Shown piece after piece: positions 34,736 to 46,406 of a stretch of DNA of 64,000 nt. Source of the stretch: Bacteroidales bacterium (GTDB lineage: Bacteria > Bacteroidota > Bacteroidia > Bacteroidales > UBA1715); contig JAKSTZ010000009.1 in NCBI GenBank assembly GCA_024402335.1, positions 20,230 to 84,229 of the forward strand, written 5' to 3'. The notes under the pieces were generated by a model that saw only the letters and a list, made by a program, of their open reading frames with translations, ran no database searches and had not been told where the DNA came from. Numbering within the stretch: position 1 is the stretch's first letter; each line of letters begins with the position of its first letter. The translations under genes and the position numbers were made by a program.

Positions 34736-35905
34736 TTATATTTGGTAGTGATATTCTAATAAGAATTTCTTAAGTCTTCCAACCACAATGAATGGTAATA
34801 TAAGGAATGCTGCTAAGCAAACATAAAACGTCCAAGTATATTCAAATGGAAGTCCGTTTAATGCTTGATCGACATATATTAAGAAATAGTAACGTAATGG
34901 GAATAAATAAGATAATCCTCGTAGTGCAGCAGGAAAAGCCATTTGTGGAAATGAAAATCCGCTAATAGGAAACGATAATACTCCCCAAAGTGTAGCAAGA
35001 CTCAAAGCCCATCGAAGCGATGGAACTGCTCCGCACAAGAATATGCCAAATGCTTGACATACAAGAACGAATAGAACCATCAACAGGAACATTGGTAAAA
35101 ATCCGCAATTGAGTGGAAAATCATTTAATCCATACAACCAAACGAGGTAGAATAGTCCCATGAGTATCCATATAAAGAATTGTGGTAATAGTTTGCCTAA
35201 CAGAGCTTTATATATATTGTTTCCTGCTAATTCCATCCATTTCTGTGCAGTTTCTTCTTTCATTTCTGAATAAATAGAGTAGATGGTTAACTGGAATATT
35301 AAAAGCATTAATACTCCTGGAAGCATCGTATTTGAAAGATACACAGAGTAGTTTACCAATGGATTGTTTATCGGGTGCATTTCCATTTTTATTGGTTGTA
35401 GAATAGCCATCGCTTGCTCTTCCGTATGTCCTTTTGCATACAGAGTAGAACGGGCAATTGCACCTGAAGCTAATTCCGACATCATTTTTAGATCGCGATA
35501 TTCCAATGAAGCAGGAATAAGGTATGAAGCCGATGTGTAAAACGATATCGTTGGTTGTTTACTTGCTAATGCAAGTTTTGTCGTTCCTTCGGGAATATAG
35601 TAAATAGAATAAATCTTTCCTTGTTGCATGGCTTCGCGCGCTTCGGCAAAGTTGTGGTAGTGTGCAACAATTTTTGTTTGTTGAAAGGCGTCAAGATTGC
35701 GTATGATTTGACGGGTGACAGTTGTATTATCTTCATCAACAACGCCTGCAGGAATATCTGTAGGAAGGCCTTCTTCCATAAGGATAGTGAAGAAGGTATA
35801 GGCGAATGTTGGTGCCAATATCATACAGAAAAGATACAGCGGACGCGTAAGCATACGCTTCACTTCTCTCTTTACAATAGCAAATATCTTGTTGTCTTTC
35901 AACAT
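34736..35905 (-). CDS. ABC-2 type permease subunit (export operon)
   Basis: 389 residues, same layout as its partner: N-terminal helix at about 20-40, exported domain with LPTDIPAGVVDEDNTTVTRQ, five C-terminal helices (VLMLLIFQLTIYSIY onward). Homologous to the downstream subunit, so the two likely form a heterodimer. Starts 5 nt after hlyD. Confidence 0.87.
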   Translation of the reverse strand: MLKDNKIFAIVKREVKRMLTRPLYLFCMILAPTFAYTFFTILMEEGLPTDIPAGVVDEDNTTVTRQIIRNLDAFQQTKIVAHYHNFAEAREAMQQGKIYSIYYIPEGTTKLALASKQPTISFYTSASYLIPASLEYRDLKMMSELASGAIARSTLYAKGHTEEQAMAILQPIKMEMHPINNPLVNYSVYLSNTMLPGVLMLLIFQLTIYSIYSEMKEETAQKWMELAGNNIYKALLGKLLPQFFIWILMGLFYLVWLYGLNDFPLNCGFLPMFLLMVLFVLVCQAFGIFLCGAVPSLRWALSLATLWGVLSFPISGFSFPQMAFPAALRGLSYLFPLRYYFLIYVDQALNGLPFEYTWTFYVCLAAFLILPFIVVGRLKKFLLEYHYQI

Positions 35906-35910
35906 TTTGT

Positions 35911-36903
35911 CTATTCGTTGATTTTATACAATACAGTCATGCCTGCTCGCAATCCTTTAATGTCATTGTTAGGAGTAGCACGAACTTCAAATGTTTTTAA
36001 ATCATATTGACCTGTTTGTTTTGTCGCTTTCCAAGCTGCGAAGTCGCCCATGTCTTTCATATAGGTAACTTTCATTTTTGCAGTTGTGTCAAGTGCAGGA
36101 ATATAAGCGTCGAATTCAGTGCCTAATTCCATCTTTTTAAGGTAATCTTCACGAACATTGAATGTTGCCCACATGTCGTTCATAATTGCAACCGACATGA
36201 TAGGTGCGCCTGTTCCAACTAATTCTCCAATATGTGGATATATTTCAGTGATTTCTCCGTCGGCATACGCTGTAAGAATAGTTTCATTTATGTATGAATT
36301 AACTTCGGCAACAACACCTTCTGCTTGTTTTACTTGAGCTGCAGCCATTTCTTTATCTTCTTCTTGGGCACCTTTTACAGCTAATGTGTATTGTGCCTTT
36401 GCTGCATTTTCGGTAGATACGGCTGCGTCGTATTGTGCTTTTACTTCGTCGTATTTTTGTTCGCTTACAACACCTTCTTTGTAAAGATTGTTAATACGAT
36501 TATAGGATTTTTCCATTATTTCACGACCAGTTTTTGCTTTTTGCCACATTTCGTATGCAGCTTGGATTTGTTCCTTGCGCGCACCTTTTTCTGCTTTTGT
36601 GTTTTGAGCTTCTGCTGCAGTTTTTACAGCTTCTGCTTGTGCTTTTTTAGCTTCAACTTCAGGCGCTTCTATAATAGCAAGTGTGTCGCCGGCTTTTACG
36701 AATTGTCCTTCGTGAACACGGAATTCAAGGATACGGCCAGGTACTTTACTTGATACACGATATTCTGCAACTTCTGCTTGACCTTGGATGATTTCGTCTG
36801 TTTTGCCGAAAGTTAAAATACCTATCGCACAAACTACACCAAGTACGCACACTAATACTGCAAGTGCAAGAAAGGTTGTAATGTTCTGTTGTTTATCTGT
36901 CAT
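35911..36903 (-). CDS. HlyD-family periplasmic adaptor
   Basis: 330 residues: one N-terminal membrane helix (about 11-32), a biotinyl-lipoyl half (SSKVPGRILEFRVHEGQFVKAG), a long helical hairpin of about 110 residues rich in Ala, Lys, Glu and Gln, the second lipoyl half (ADGEITEIYPHIGELVGTG) and a beta-barrel part. It links the inner-membrane permeases with the TolC channel. Stands between tolC and the permease genes. Confidence 0.92.
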   Translation of the reverse strand: MTDKQQNITTFLALAVLVCVLGVVCAIGILTFGKTDEIIQGQAEVAEYRVSSKVPGRILEFRVHEGQFVKAGDTLAIIEAPEVEAKKAQAEAVKTAAEAQNTKAEKGARKEQIQAAYEMWQKAKTGREIMEKSYNRINNLYKEGVVSEQKYDEVKAQYDAAVSTENAAKAQYTLAVKGAQEEDKEMAAAQVKQAEGVVAEVNSYINETILTAYADGEITEIYPHIGELVGTGAPIMSVAIMNDMWATFNVREDYLKKMELGTEFDAYIPALDTTAKMKVTYMKDMGDFAAWKATKQTGQYDLKTFEVRATPNNDIKGLRAGMTVLYKINE

Positions 36904-36915
36904 GACTATTTCATT

Positions 36916-38481
36916 TTATTTATTTAACATACCAATTGCTTTTTTCAAATAGACTTGCGACATAATCCAGTCAATTTTTGAGTCTATATATTCAGAATGA
37001 GCTTGTAACCAAGCAGTTTGGGCTTCGTTCAAACCAGACGATGGAATGACACCTTCTTCGAATCCAAGTGTCGCCATACGAAGGTTTTCTTCGGCGTCGC
37101 TCATTTTTTCTTCCGACATTTTTACTCGCGATTTAGCTTCATTCATTTGTTTTTCGTATTGATTTACTTGAAGCATAATCTTTTCTTTTGCTTCGTCGAG
37201 TTTATATTGTGCTATGATTTCTTCTGATTTAGCCTTGCGGATTTTGTTTGCGCCTTCTCCCCATTGTAGAAGAGGTATTTTTGCCATTACGCCTACGTTC
37301 CAAAATCCATGAAATTCGTTTTGGAAACCGTCGGAACAAGATGGGTTTGATATTACGTAATTTCCAAATACCGCTACCGTTGGAAGGTAGTTTGATCTTG
37401 TAAGATTTACATTTTGTTTATAAAGCTCAGTAGCAAGTTGTAAACTCTTTAATTCCGGACGATTTTCCATAATTTCGGATTCACTATATTGTATAGGTGT
37501 TTCCGAAATTGTGACATCTTCTAATGTTTCATCAGCTAATGTGATTTCTGTGTTGATGTTTAAACCACAATGTTGGCAAAGTAACATCTTTGATAGCGAT
37601 AATCCGTTTTGAACCTTTAACAATGTCGTTTCTGCTTGGTTTAATTTTACTTTTACCGAAAGTTTGTCCGACATAGTAGCAACACCTTCGCCTGCCATCT
37701 TTTCTACGTTTTCGGACATGCTACGAAGTAGTTCGACATATTTCTCGGTCAATTTTAATTTATTGGTAAGAGAAACAATTTGCCAATACAACTTATCTGT
37801 TGTTACCATTGTTTCTTGTTCTTCCGCATTATATTTGGTTTGTTCTAATTCCTTTTTTGCAGCGGCAATTTTATTATAAGTAATAATTTTTCCTCCAAGG
37901 AATAAAGGTTCTTGTACGGAAATGATTCCTGCGCAAACATTTTGAATGTCTAATGCCATGCCATCGGCAATTTCAGCTCCGATGCCGTTCATTTGTCCCA
38001 TAGCAGGAGTTAACGATGTGGCAATGTCGGCTGTAGATATTTGTTGTAATAGATTTTGTATTGTAGAACTTTGTGAAATAAGTGTTGCCAAAGCAGGATC
38101 GGCAGCGGGATTCGTTAAAATTTGTTGGATGGTAGCGGCTGCATTTTGTTGCATTTGTTGTAGTGATCCGCCTAAACCTTGTCCGATATTGGTTCCTAAG
38201 TTACGAAGAGCTTCGTCTTGTTCGTCGCTTAATAGGTGTAGTTCGTCAATGCTATTATACATGTATACGCCAGAAACCGATACCTTAGGAAGGTAATTCG
38301 CAAAAGCTGCTTTTTTATCATTGCCAGCCTTGTTTATTTCTTCTTGTGCAATTTTTAATTGCTTATTGTTTTGAAGAGCAAGATTCCTGCATTCTTCTAA
38401 TGTTAAGTTTTGTTGTGCAACTGACAATATCGTCGAACAGAGTAGTGCGATTATTGTTGCGATTTTTTTACTGATTTTCAT
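36916..38481 (-). CDS. TolC-family outer membrane channel
   Basis: 521 residues from the ATG at 38481, which gives a signal peptide (MKISKKIATIIALLCSTILSVAQ) followed by the OEP opening QNLTLEECRNLALQNNKQLK; the longer frame would start with TTG. Two long helical-hairpin regions with the NRPELKSL motif and VGVMAKIPLLQWG follow, typical of outer membrane efflux proteins. An insert of about 90 residues rich in Gln and Ala (GLGGSLQQMQQNAAATIQQI) is unusual for the family. First gene of a four-gene tripartite export operon. Confidence 0.92.
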   Translation of the reverse strand: MKISKKIATIIALLCSTILSVAQQNLTLEECRNLALQNNKQLKIAQEEINKAGNDKKAAFANYLPKVSVSGVYMYNSIDELHLLSDEQDEALRNLGTNIGQGLGGSLQQMQQNAAATIQQILTNPAADPALATLISQSSTIQNLLQQISTADIATSLTPAMGQMNGIGAEIADGMALDIQNVCAGIISVQEPLFLGGKIITYNKIAAAKKELEQTKYNAEEQETMVTTDKLYWQIVSLTNKLKLTEKYVELLRSMSENVEKMAGEGVATMSDKLSVKVKLNQAETTLLKVQNGLSLSKMLLCQHCGLNINTEITLADETLEDVTISETPIQYSESEIMENRPELKSLQLATELYKQNVNLTRSNYLPTVAVFGNYVISNPSCSDGFQNEFHGFWNVGVMAKIPLLQWGEGANKIRKAKSEEIIAQYKLDEAKEKIMLQVNQYEKQMNEAKSRVKMSEEKMSDAEENLRMATLGFEEGVIPSSGLNEAQTAWLQAHSEYIDSKIDWIMSQVYLKKAIGMLNK

Positions 38482-38684
38482 ATCTATTCCTACCTTTTTC
38501 GAGTGTAAAAGAACAACAGATTTTTCTATTTTCAAATTATATGTTGATGATATGTAATAAAATGATTAAAAATGACTTATGGTGATAAAAATATCTCTTG
38601 AAGTGTGGATTTTTCTATGATGAATTGCTGCGTGCTTTGTGGTGAAATGTGAATTATAGGGATGAAATCCTTGTAAAGAGAGTG

Positions 38685-39362
38685 TTATAGGTTCTCTCTT
38701 CCATATGAAACGCAACGGTTTAATAGTTGATTAATTGGCGTTGTTTTCTTACACTCTGAAAGGGCAAATTCTAGGAAATCTTTTGATAGAATTTGTTCTT
38801 TTGAGAGTGGTTGTATAAGATTGTATTCTTTTAGTCTGTAATATTCCGAGAAACTGTCGTCTGCGTTCCATCCATTCGGAATTCTTTTAAGTGCATTGGA
38901 CCAATCTAATTCAAACCCTTTGCACTTTTTGATTAGGTTGTCGAAATTTTCACCGTTTAGCATAATTTCTTCACGCACACTTTTTAAGTCTGTTGGTGTT
39001 GGCATGTATAAACCGGAAACCATCATGCATTCACCGCAAGGTTCTATGTGAATGTAATAACCCGCATATCCGCTTTTCTTCCCTTGGTGGCTTACATATA
39101 CACCCATGTGTGTTTTGTAAGGTGTCTTGTCGTGTGAAAAACGAATGTCTCTATATATTCTATAAGTACAGTCTGCAACACGTAGGTCTGCTATGTCGCT
39201 GTCGAATTTCGATAATCCTTCGATAAATGCTTCGGTAAATGAACGAAAGTCGGCAAGTGCTTCTTGGTATTGATCTTTATGTGCGTCAAACCAAGGTTTG
39301 TTGTTGTTTTTACTTAATTCGGATAGAAAATCCCAAACGTGTTGTAGATTATATTGTTGCAT
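38685..39362 (-). CDS. DUF2461 family protein
   Basis: 225 residues. The family signature is clear: FLSELSKNNNKPWFDAHKD, then YRIYRDIRFSHDKTPYKTHM and GYYIHIEPCGE. Function not established. It lies 2 nt after the FAA-hydrolase-like gene in the same transcript. The 200-nt gap behind it holds nothing I recognise. Confidence 0.9.
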   Translation of the reverse strand: MQQYNLQHVWDFLSELSKNNNKPWFDAHKDQYQEALADFRSFTEAFIEGLSKFDSDIADLRVADCTYRIYRDIRFSHDKTPYKTHMGVYVSHQGKKSGYAGYYIHIEPCGECMMVSGLYMPTPTDLKSVREEIMLNGENFDNLIKKCKGFELDWSNALKRIPNGWNADDSFSEYYRLKEYNLIQPLSKEQILSKDFLEFALSECKKTTPINQLLNRCVSYGRENL

Positions 39363-39364
39363 GA

Positions 39365-39931
39365 CTATTTAATTGTACAGGTAAGTAGTTGATTCCCTTG
39401 TATTTTTATGTCGAAAATGTCACCTATTTGTGTTGGAATTGCTTGTTTTGTACAAGGAATAAAAATAAGATCGCCGATTTTAAGAGTATAATATTGTGTT
39501 GCCTTTGACAGAATAGTGTCGTAGTCTTTCCAAGTCTCGTCGATTGCAATAGGTGTATTGTTTATTGCTGCAGAAATTTCGAGTTTGTCAGAAAACTGTA
39601 TTTTTTCATTGCTGATTGCTAATGATTGGTCAAAACTTCGTGCAATGTCAGTACTTGTGCCATTTTGTTTGTTACGTTCGATTACGTCTGCAGCAAAGAA
39701 TTTTATGCCAGCTCCAACCTCGTTGAAATATCTGTTTGTAAATCGAGGTTCCACACATTTCCCGATTTTTGTGACTTGTAAATATATGCCACAGTATGCT
39801 ACTATGTTTTTAGAAAAATTTGGAACATAGAAATCGTCATTGTTTCTGATTAAAGTGGAATCAGGGTAGCAAACAAGCGATTCGTCTAATGTAGCAACAG
39901 AATGTCCGTATTCTAATGCGATGATTTTCAT
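39365..39931 (-). CDS. Fumarylacetoacetate hydrolase-like protein
   Basis: 188 residues from the ATG at 39931, which overlaps the stop of the exonuclease gene by one base; a longer frame would use a TTG inside that gene. Segments EVGAGIKFFAADVIERNKQN, ARSFDQSLAIS and LKIGDLIFIPCTK follow the order of short FAA-hydrolase family proteins (ARSFD, LxxGDLIxTGTP). The metal-binding acidic motif is not fully visible, so activity is uncertain. It is smaller and more divergent than usual members. Confidence 0.72.
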   Translation of the reverse strand: MKIIALEYGHSVATLDESLVCYPDSTLIRNNDDFYVPNFSKNIVAYCGIYLQVTKIGKCVEPRFTNRYFNEVGAGIKFFAADVIERNKQNGTSTDIARSFDQSLAISNEKIQFSDKLEISAAINNTPIAIDETWKDYDTILSKATQYYTLKIGDLIFIPCTKQAIPTQIGDIFDIKIQGNQLLTCTIK

Positions 39932-40698
39932 TATTTTCCGAAGTTTCTTAGTTTTATTGTAGTAAGAACTTGTTTTGTGTTTGACGAAAATTCGCCCTGC
40001 ATCATCCAACTGTAATATCCAGGATCTTTTTGTAGCACAGTTTCTACAAGTTGTCCTTTGTATTTACCAAAGTTGAAAACCTCTTGTTGTTTATCGTTGT
40101 AGATAATTCGTCCAGCAAAATCCACGTTGTTGGTATGGTGTGTGTATTTGCTTAAAAACTCCACGGAATTTTCAATATCAGGGTATTTATCTAATTGTGC
40201 CTTAAGTACTTCGTAGGTCGCATTGGTGTCGGCGTCGGCAGCATGTGCTCCTTCTAAATCTTTGTCGCAATAGAATTTGTAGGCAGCTGAAAGGGTACGA
40301 GGTTCTTTCTTTAAAAATAAAACTTGTACATCTACAAATTTACGTTTCGACCAATCGAACTGTACATCAGCTCTTGCAAATTCTTCGGCAAGTAGTGGAA
40401 CATCAAATTTGTTTGAATTGTAGCCGGCAATATCGCAGTCTTCTAATAATTGCGCAAATTCTTTTGCTTTTTCCTTAAAAGTAGGGCAGTCTTTTACGTC
40501 TTCGTTTGTAATATGGTGAACTGCTGTTGACTCTGCAGGAATAGGCATTTCTGGATTAAGACGTCGTGTGATAGATGTCTCGTCGCCGTTAGGCATTACT
40601 TTAAGTATGGAGATTTCTATAATACGGTCGGTAACTATATTCAAGCCTGTTGTTTCAAGATCGAAAAAGGCGATAGGTCTGGTTAGTTGTAGTTTCAT
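39931..40698 (-). CDS. 3'-5' exonuclease of DnaQ/epsilon type
   Basis: 255 residues. DEDDh motifs: FFDLETTGL (D13, E15), then AGYNSNKFDVPLLAEE, and the His/Asp end HAADADTNAT. The C-terminal 70 residues (VFNFGKYKGQLVETVLQKDPGYYSW) form the small domain often found on such exonucleases in Bacteroidetes. It may serve as proofreading subunit or as a repair nuclease. It lies 66 nt downstream of dnaN with a hairpin between them. Confidence 0.9.
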   Translation of the reverse strand: MKLQLTRPIAFFDLETTGLNIVTDRIIEISILKVMPNGDETSITRRLNPEMPIPAESTAVHHITNEDVKDCPTFKEKAKEFAQLLEDCDIAGYNSNKFDVPLLAEEFARADVQFDWSKRKFVDVQVLFLKKEPRTLSAAYKFYCDKDLEGAHAADADTNATYEVLKAQLDKYPDIENSVEFLSKYTHHTNNVDFAGRIIYNDKQQEVFNFGKYKGQLVETVLQKDPGYYSWMMQGEFSSNTKQVLTTIKLRNFGK

Positions 40699-40710
40699 TT
40701 TTGTCTGAAA

Positions 40711-40743
40711 AAAGAAAAGAGTGGCGATTACTCGTCACTCTTT
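40711..40743 (-). terminator. Terminator of dnaN
   Basis: On the minus strand AAAGAGTGACGA and TCGCCACTCTTT pair with one mismatch around a 4-nt loop, followed by TTCTTTTTT. Confidence 0.75.
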
Positions 40744-40763
40744 ACGGATTTGTAATGTTTTTA

Positions 40764-41882
40764 TTAAATCATCATAGGCATTAAAAGCATAAGAACATCT
40801 TCGTTCTCGTCTTCCTTGTCAACAGGGATGATTAAGCCTGCACGAGAAGGATCTGACATTTCGATAGAAATTTCTTCGCTTTCAATGTTTTCAATAATGT
40901 TTAACAATAATTTAGATTTGAAACCAATAGTCATATCTTCACCTTCGTAACGGCAAGTTATGGTTGCTTTACCACTTGATTGGTTTTCCATATTTGTCGC
41001 AGAAATTGTTAAAATATTTGGAGACAAATCAAAGCGAGTAAGTTGTGATGCATCGGAGCAACATGCAACTTGACGAAGTTTTTGGTGGAAATCAACTTTG
41101 TTGATGAACAATTGATTTGGATTTTCCGATGGGATAACAGCAGCGTAGTTAGGATATTTTCCATCAATTAGTCTACAGTTCAATACAAATTGACCGATAG
41201 TAATAACTACTTGTTGTGCATCGAATTCAACTTGAACATCACCTTTTTCTTTAGTAAGGATGTTTCGTAAAAGGTTAGCTGGTTTTTTAGGGAAAATGAA
41301 AGAAGCTTCATTTTCTGATTTTACATCTGTTCTTGTATAACGAGCAAGTTTGTGAGAATCTGTTGCAACAAAACGAAGGTGTTCGTTTGTTAATTCAAAA
41401 AGAATACCTGTTAAGTTTGGTTTTATACCATCTTCTGCGGTTGCGAAAGCTGTACTAGACAAACCTTTTCGTAAAGATTCTGCAGCTATAGTGAATTTTT
41501 TAGAGTCAGTAAGAGGTTGTGTTTTTGGAAATTCTTCGCCGCTTACACCTACAGTTTTAAATTCAATACCAGGACCATCAATATTAAGTTGGTTGTTAGT
41601 TAAATCAATCTTGAATGTAAGTGGAATGTCAGCATTAGTGGCGCTCATCCATTCTGTGATTTTTTTTGCGTCAATAGCTATAGAACCACCACCTTTAACA
41701 TTGTCAAGAGTGATGTTAGTTTCCATACATGTTTCCAAATCCGAAGCTTCTATTTTTAGGGTATTACCTTCCAATGTGAATAGGAAGTTATCCAAAATAG
41801 GTAATGTGTTTTTTGAATTAATAATACCTTTAATAGCGTTTAGCTGGCTTTGTAATTCAGATTTTGAAATTATAAATTCCAT
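40764..41882 (-). CDS. dnaN: DNA polymerase III sliding clamp
   Basis: 372 residues in three repeated domains. MEFIISKSELQSQLNAIKGIINSKNTLPILDNFLF is the typical start in outline, LRFVATDSHKLARY marks domain 2, and the end DVLMLLMPMMI matches the family C-terminus VxxLMPMRL. It lies 31 nt after gyrB in the same direction. Confidence 0.96.
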   Translation of the reverse strand: MEFIISKSELQSQLNAIKGIINSKNTLPILDNFLFTLEGNTLKIEASDLETCMETNITLDNVKGGGSIAIDAKKITEWMSATNADIPLTFKIDLTNNQLNIDGPGIEFKTVGVSGEEFPKTQPLTDSKKFTIAAESLRKGLSSTAFATAEDGIKPNLTGILFELTNEHLRFVATDSHKLARYTRTDVKSENEASFIFPKKPANLLRNILTKEKGDVQVEFDAQQVVITIGQFVLNCRLIDGKYPNYAAVIPSENPNQLFINKVDFHQKLRQVACCSDASQLTRFDLSPNILTISATNMENQSSGKATITCRYEGEDMTIGFKSKLLLNIIENIESEEISIEMSDPSRAGLIIPVDKEDENEDVLMLLMPMMI

Positions 41883-41913
41883 GTGTTTTAATATTATGGT
41901 TTAAAATTATTTA

Positions 41914-43893
<1,980 letters not shown>

Positions 43894-44038
43894 TTACAGT
43901 TTCTGTATAAATTATCGTTTCCTTTTGTAGGAAATGCAAGCGAATGTACGAAAAAAGAGTTTTTGCGTCTACCTCTGTCGCCGTAAAGTATTGAAAAGTT
44001 ATTAACAATTTTGTTAATTAGGTTTGTACGGAAATAAA

Positions 44039-44064
44039 AAAGGGCACATTGTAAATGCACCCTT
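44039..44064 (-). terminator. Terminator of era
   Basis: On the minus strand AAGGG...CCCTT closes an imperfect stem over CATT/AATG, followed by a long T-run (TTTTTTATTT). Confidence 0.7.
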
Positions 44065-44073
44065 CTGTTTATC

Positions 44074-44967
44074 TTATTTTTCGTCTTGCAGATAGCCGAA
44101 TTGCTTGAGATCTTTGTCGTTGTTACGCCAATCTTTCTCGACTTTAACATATAAATCAAGGTAAATGCCTTTTCCGACGAATGTCTCTATGTCTTTTCTG
44201 GCTTCGGTACCTAATCGTTTGATTCCTTCGCCTTTTTTGCCGATAATTATACCTTTTTGCGAATCTCGTGACACGTTTATTACCGCACGGATGTGTACGT
44301 TCTTTGGACCTTCCTCGTATTGCTCGACAACAACTTCGCAGGAGTACGGGATTTCCTTACTGTAAAGTTTAAGTATTTTTTCTCGTATGATTTCGGAAAC
44401 GAAGAAACGCATAGGTTTGTCTGTTAATGCGTCTTGATCGTAGTATGGTTCTCCTTCAGGAAGTAATGCCACGATACGTTTCATGATATACTCAACATTG
44501 AATTTGTTTTGTGCAGAGCATGGTACAATTTCTGCTTTTGGCAATAAGTTTTCCCAAAATGTAACCAATTCAACTAATCGGTTTTGATCTATCAAATCAA
44601 TCTTATTTATGATTAATAGGATAGGAATGTGGTCGATTTTTTGAATCTTAGACAAAAATTCTGCGTTTTTCTCCGCTGTTTCTTCTGTGTCGGTTATGTA
44701 CAAAATTACATCGGCGTCAACTAATGCTGATTCCGAGAATTTAAGCATAGATTCTTGTAGTTTGTATGCTGGTTTTAAAACACCAGGTGTGTCGGAGAAG
44801 ACGATTTGATGATCTTCACCGTTTACTATGCCCAATATTCTATGACGTGTTGTTTGTGATTTTGCTGTGACGATAGACAAGCGTTCACCGACCAACTCGT
44901 TCATGAGTGTGGATTTCCCTACGTTCGGGTTTCCTACGATGTTTACAAATCCTGATTTGAAAGCCAT
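44074..44967 (-). CDS. era: GTPase Era
   Basis: 297 residues. G1 GNPNVGKST, G2 region TTRHRILGI, G3 DTPGV, G4 NKID and a C-terminal KH domain (VSRDSQKGIIIGKKGEGIKR). Era binds 16S rRNA during 30S maturation. The start overlaps by one base the stop of the pseudouridine synthase gene upstream, so both belong to one transcript. Confidence 0.96.
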   Translation of the reverse strand: MAFKSGFVNIVGNPNVGKSTLMNELVGERLSIVTAKSQTTRHRILGIVNGEDHQIVFSDTPGVLKPAYKLQESMLKFSESALVDADVILYITDTEETAEKNAEFLSKIQKIDHIPILLIINKIDLIDQNRLVELVTFWENLLPKAEIVPCSAQNKFNVEYIMKRIVALLPEGEPYYDQDALTDKPMRFFVSEIIREKILKLYSKEIPYSCEVVVEQYEEGPKNVHIRAVINVSRDSQKGIIIGKKGEGIKRLGTEARKDIETFVGKGIYLDLYVKVEKDWRNNDKDLKQFGYLQDEK

Positions 44968-46406
44968 TATGCGTATGCTCCTCTTTTAATCATTGCAACT
45001 TCTTTTTGTGACAAATAACGCCAATGTCCCCGTGGAAGGTCTTTCTTTGTCAACCCTGCGAAATATACACGGTCTAGTTTTTCTACTTTGTATCCGTATT
45101 TTTCGAAAATACGTCTAACAACGTGGTACATTCCTGAGTGTAGTTGTATTCCTATCTGATTTTTTTCTCCTTCTACATATTGTAAGTCATCGATGTCGAT
45201 GTGGCCACCTTTAATTTCGCTGCCGTCTTCTGAAACAATAGGATCTAAATCTACACCTTCCATAATTTCTGCAAAATGTTCGGCAGAAAGATTTTTGTTT
45301 AGAAATACATGGTAGATTTTCATCTTGTTGTATCGTGGGTGGGTTAGTCTTTCCATTAAGTCGCCATCGTTTGTCAATAACATAACTCCGGTTGTATCAC
45401 GGTCAAGACGTCCTACGTTTTTCACTTCAACGTCTGTCTTAATGTAGTCGTAGATTGTTTTTCTTCCAAGTTCGTCGGATTTTGTTGAAATACAATCTTT
45501 TGGTTTGTTGAATACGATATATACACGTTTCTGTGATACTAATTTTTTACCGTTAAGACAAACTTCGTCACCCGGAAATACTCTCGTAGAAAAATCTGTT
45601 ACGACTTTACCGTTAACTGTGATTTTTCCTGCAGCAATATAATCATCGGCAGCTCTACGAGAACAAACACCTGCTACAGAAATGAAACGGTTTAAACGAT
45701 AACCTTCAGCTTCTGTTGCTGCTGTTTTTGGTTCAATGTATTCTTCTTCAGGTCTTTCAAAATCTTCAAGAATTACATTGTCGTTCCATTCGTCGTCGAA
45801 ATTGCGGGAAACAAGATTTTTGTCTATGGAAGTATATTCCATAGGGTTCTCGTATGTCTTTTCTTGTCTTTTAAAACCTCTTCCTTTGAATCTTGACTTG
45901 TCTCCAAATGAACGACGTGGTCTTTCTTCTCCGTCGAATTCTCTGCGTGGCTTAAATTCGCGTTCTTCAGCATTTTCGTTGTCAAATTGTTTGAATGAAC
46001 GTTGTTCTCCATTGTTGAAACGTGGTTTGCCAAACGAGCGGCGAGGTCTTTCTTCGCCGTTGAATTCTCTGCGAGGTTTAAATTCTCTATTTTCTGAATT
46101 GTCATCGTTGAAGCGTCTGAATGGACGACGTTCGCCATCGTTAAAGCGAGGTTTGTCTCCAAACGAACGACGTGGTTTGAATTCTTTGTTTTCTGAGTTT
46201 CTTTCGTCAAAACGTCTGAAAGAACGACGTTCCCCATTGTTGAAACTTGGTCTTGCATTTTCGCCGTCACCATCTCGGCCGAACGATTTTGCGTCTCTGT
46301 TGAATGAACGTTCTCTCGAACCAAAACTTCTGCGAGAACGATTTTCTCTGTTGTTTTTCCAGGAATTTCGATCATCACGACCGAACTTTTTTTCGTTGTT
46401 TTCCAT
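44967..46406 (-). CDS. RluB/RsuA-family pseudouridine synthase with repetitive N-terminus
   Basis: 479 residues. The C-terminal 250 hold an S4 domain (LNRFISVAGVCSRRAADDYI) and the synthase core with catalytic Asp in VGRLDRDTTGVMLLTNDG. The N-terminal 170 residues are low-complexity, built of about three degenerate units rich in Arg, Glu, Phe and Asn (ERRSFRRFDERNSEN; EFKPRREFNGEERPRRSFG). Such Arg/Phe-rich tails on RNA-modifying enzymes probably bind RNA and may be disordered. Target: likely 23S rRNA. Confidence 0.9.
   Translation of the reverse strand: MENNEKKFGRDDRNSWKNNRENRSRRSFGSRERSFNRDAKSFGRDGDGENARPSFNNGERRSFRRFDERNSENKEFKPRRSFGDKPRFNDGERRPFRRFNDDNSENREFKPRREFNGEERPRRSFGKPRFNNGEQRSFKQFDNENAEEREFKPRREFDGEERPRRSFGDKSRFKGRGFKRQEKTYENPMEYTSIDKNLVSRNFDDEWNDNVILEDFERPEEEYIEPKTAATEAEGYRLNRFISVAGVCSRRAADDYIAAGKITVNGKVVTDFSTRVFPGDEVCLNGKKLVSQKRVYIVFNKPKDCISTKSDELGRKTIYDYIKTDVEVKNVGRLDRDTTGVMLLTNDGDLMERLTHPRYNKMKIYHVFLNKNLSAEHFAEIMEGVDLDPIVSEDGSEIKGGHIDIDDLQYVEGEKNQIGIQLHSGMYHVVRRIFEKYGYKVEKLDRVYFAGLTKKDLPRGHWRYLSQKEVAMIKRGAYA
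45840..46390 (-). repeat. Degenerate coding tandem repeats
   Basis: About three units of roughly 120-135 bp, each including segments encoding RRSFG, RFNNGE/RFNDGE and EFKPRR. They explain the long open frames on both strands here (45736-46437 plus; 45824-46483 minus), which are shadows. Confidence 0.65.

Noticed and set aside
38482..38684. 200-nt gap between tolC and the DUF2461 gene as a small RNA locus
   Set aside because: No good promoter pair, no stable stem with T-run and no repeat could be found by eye.
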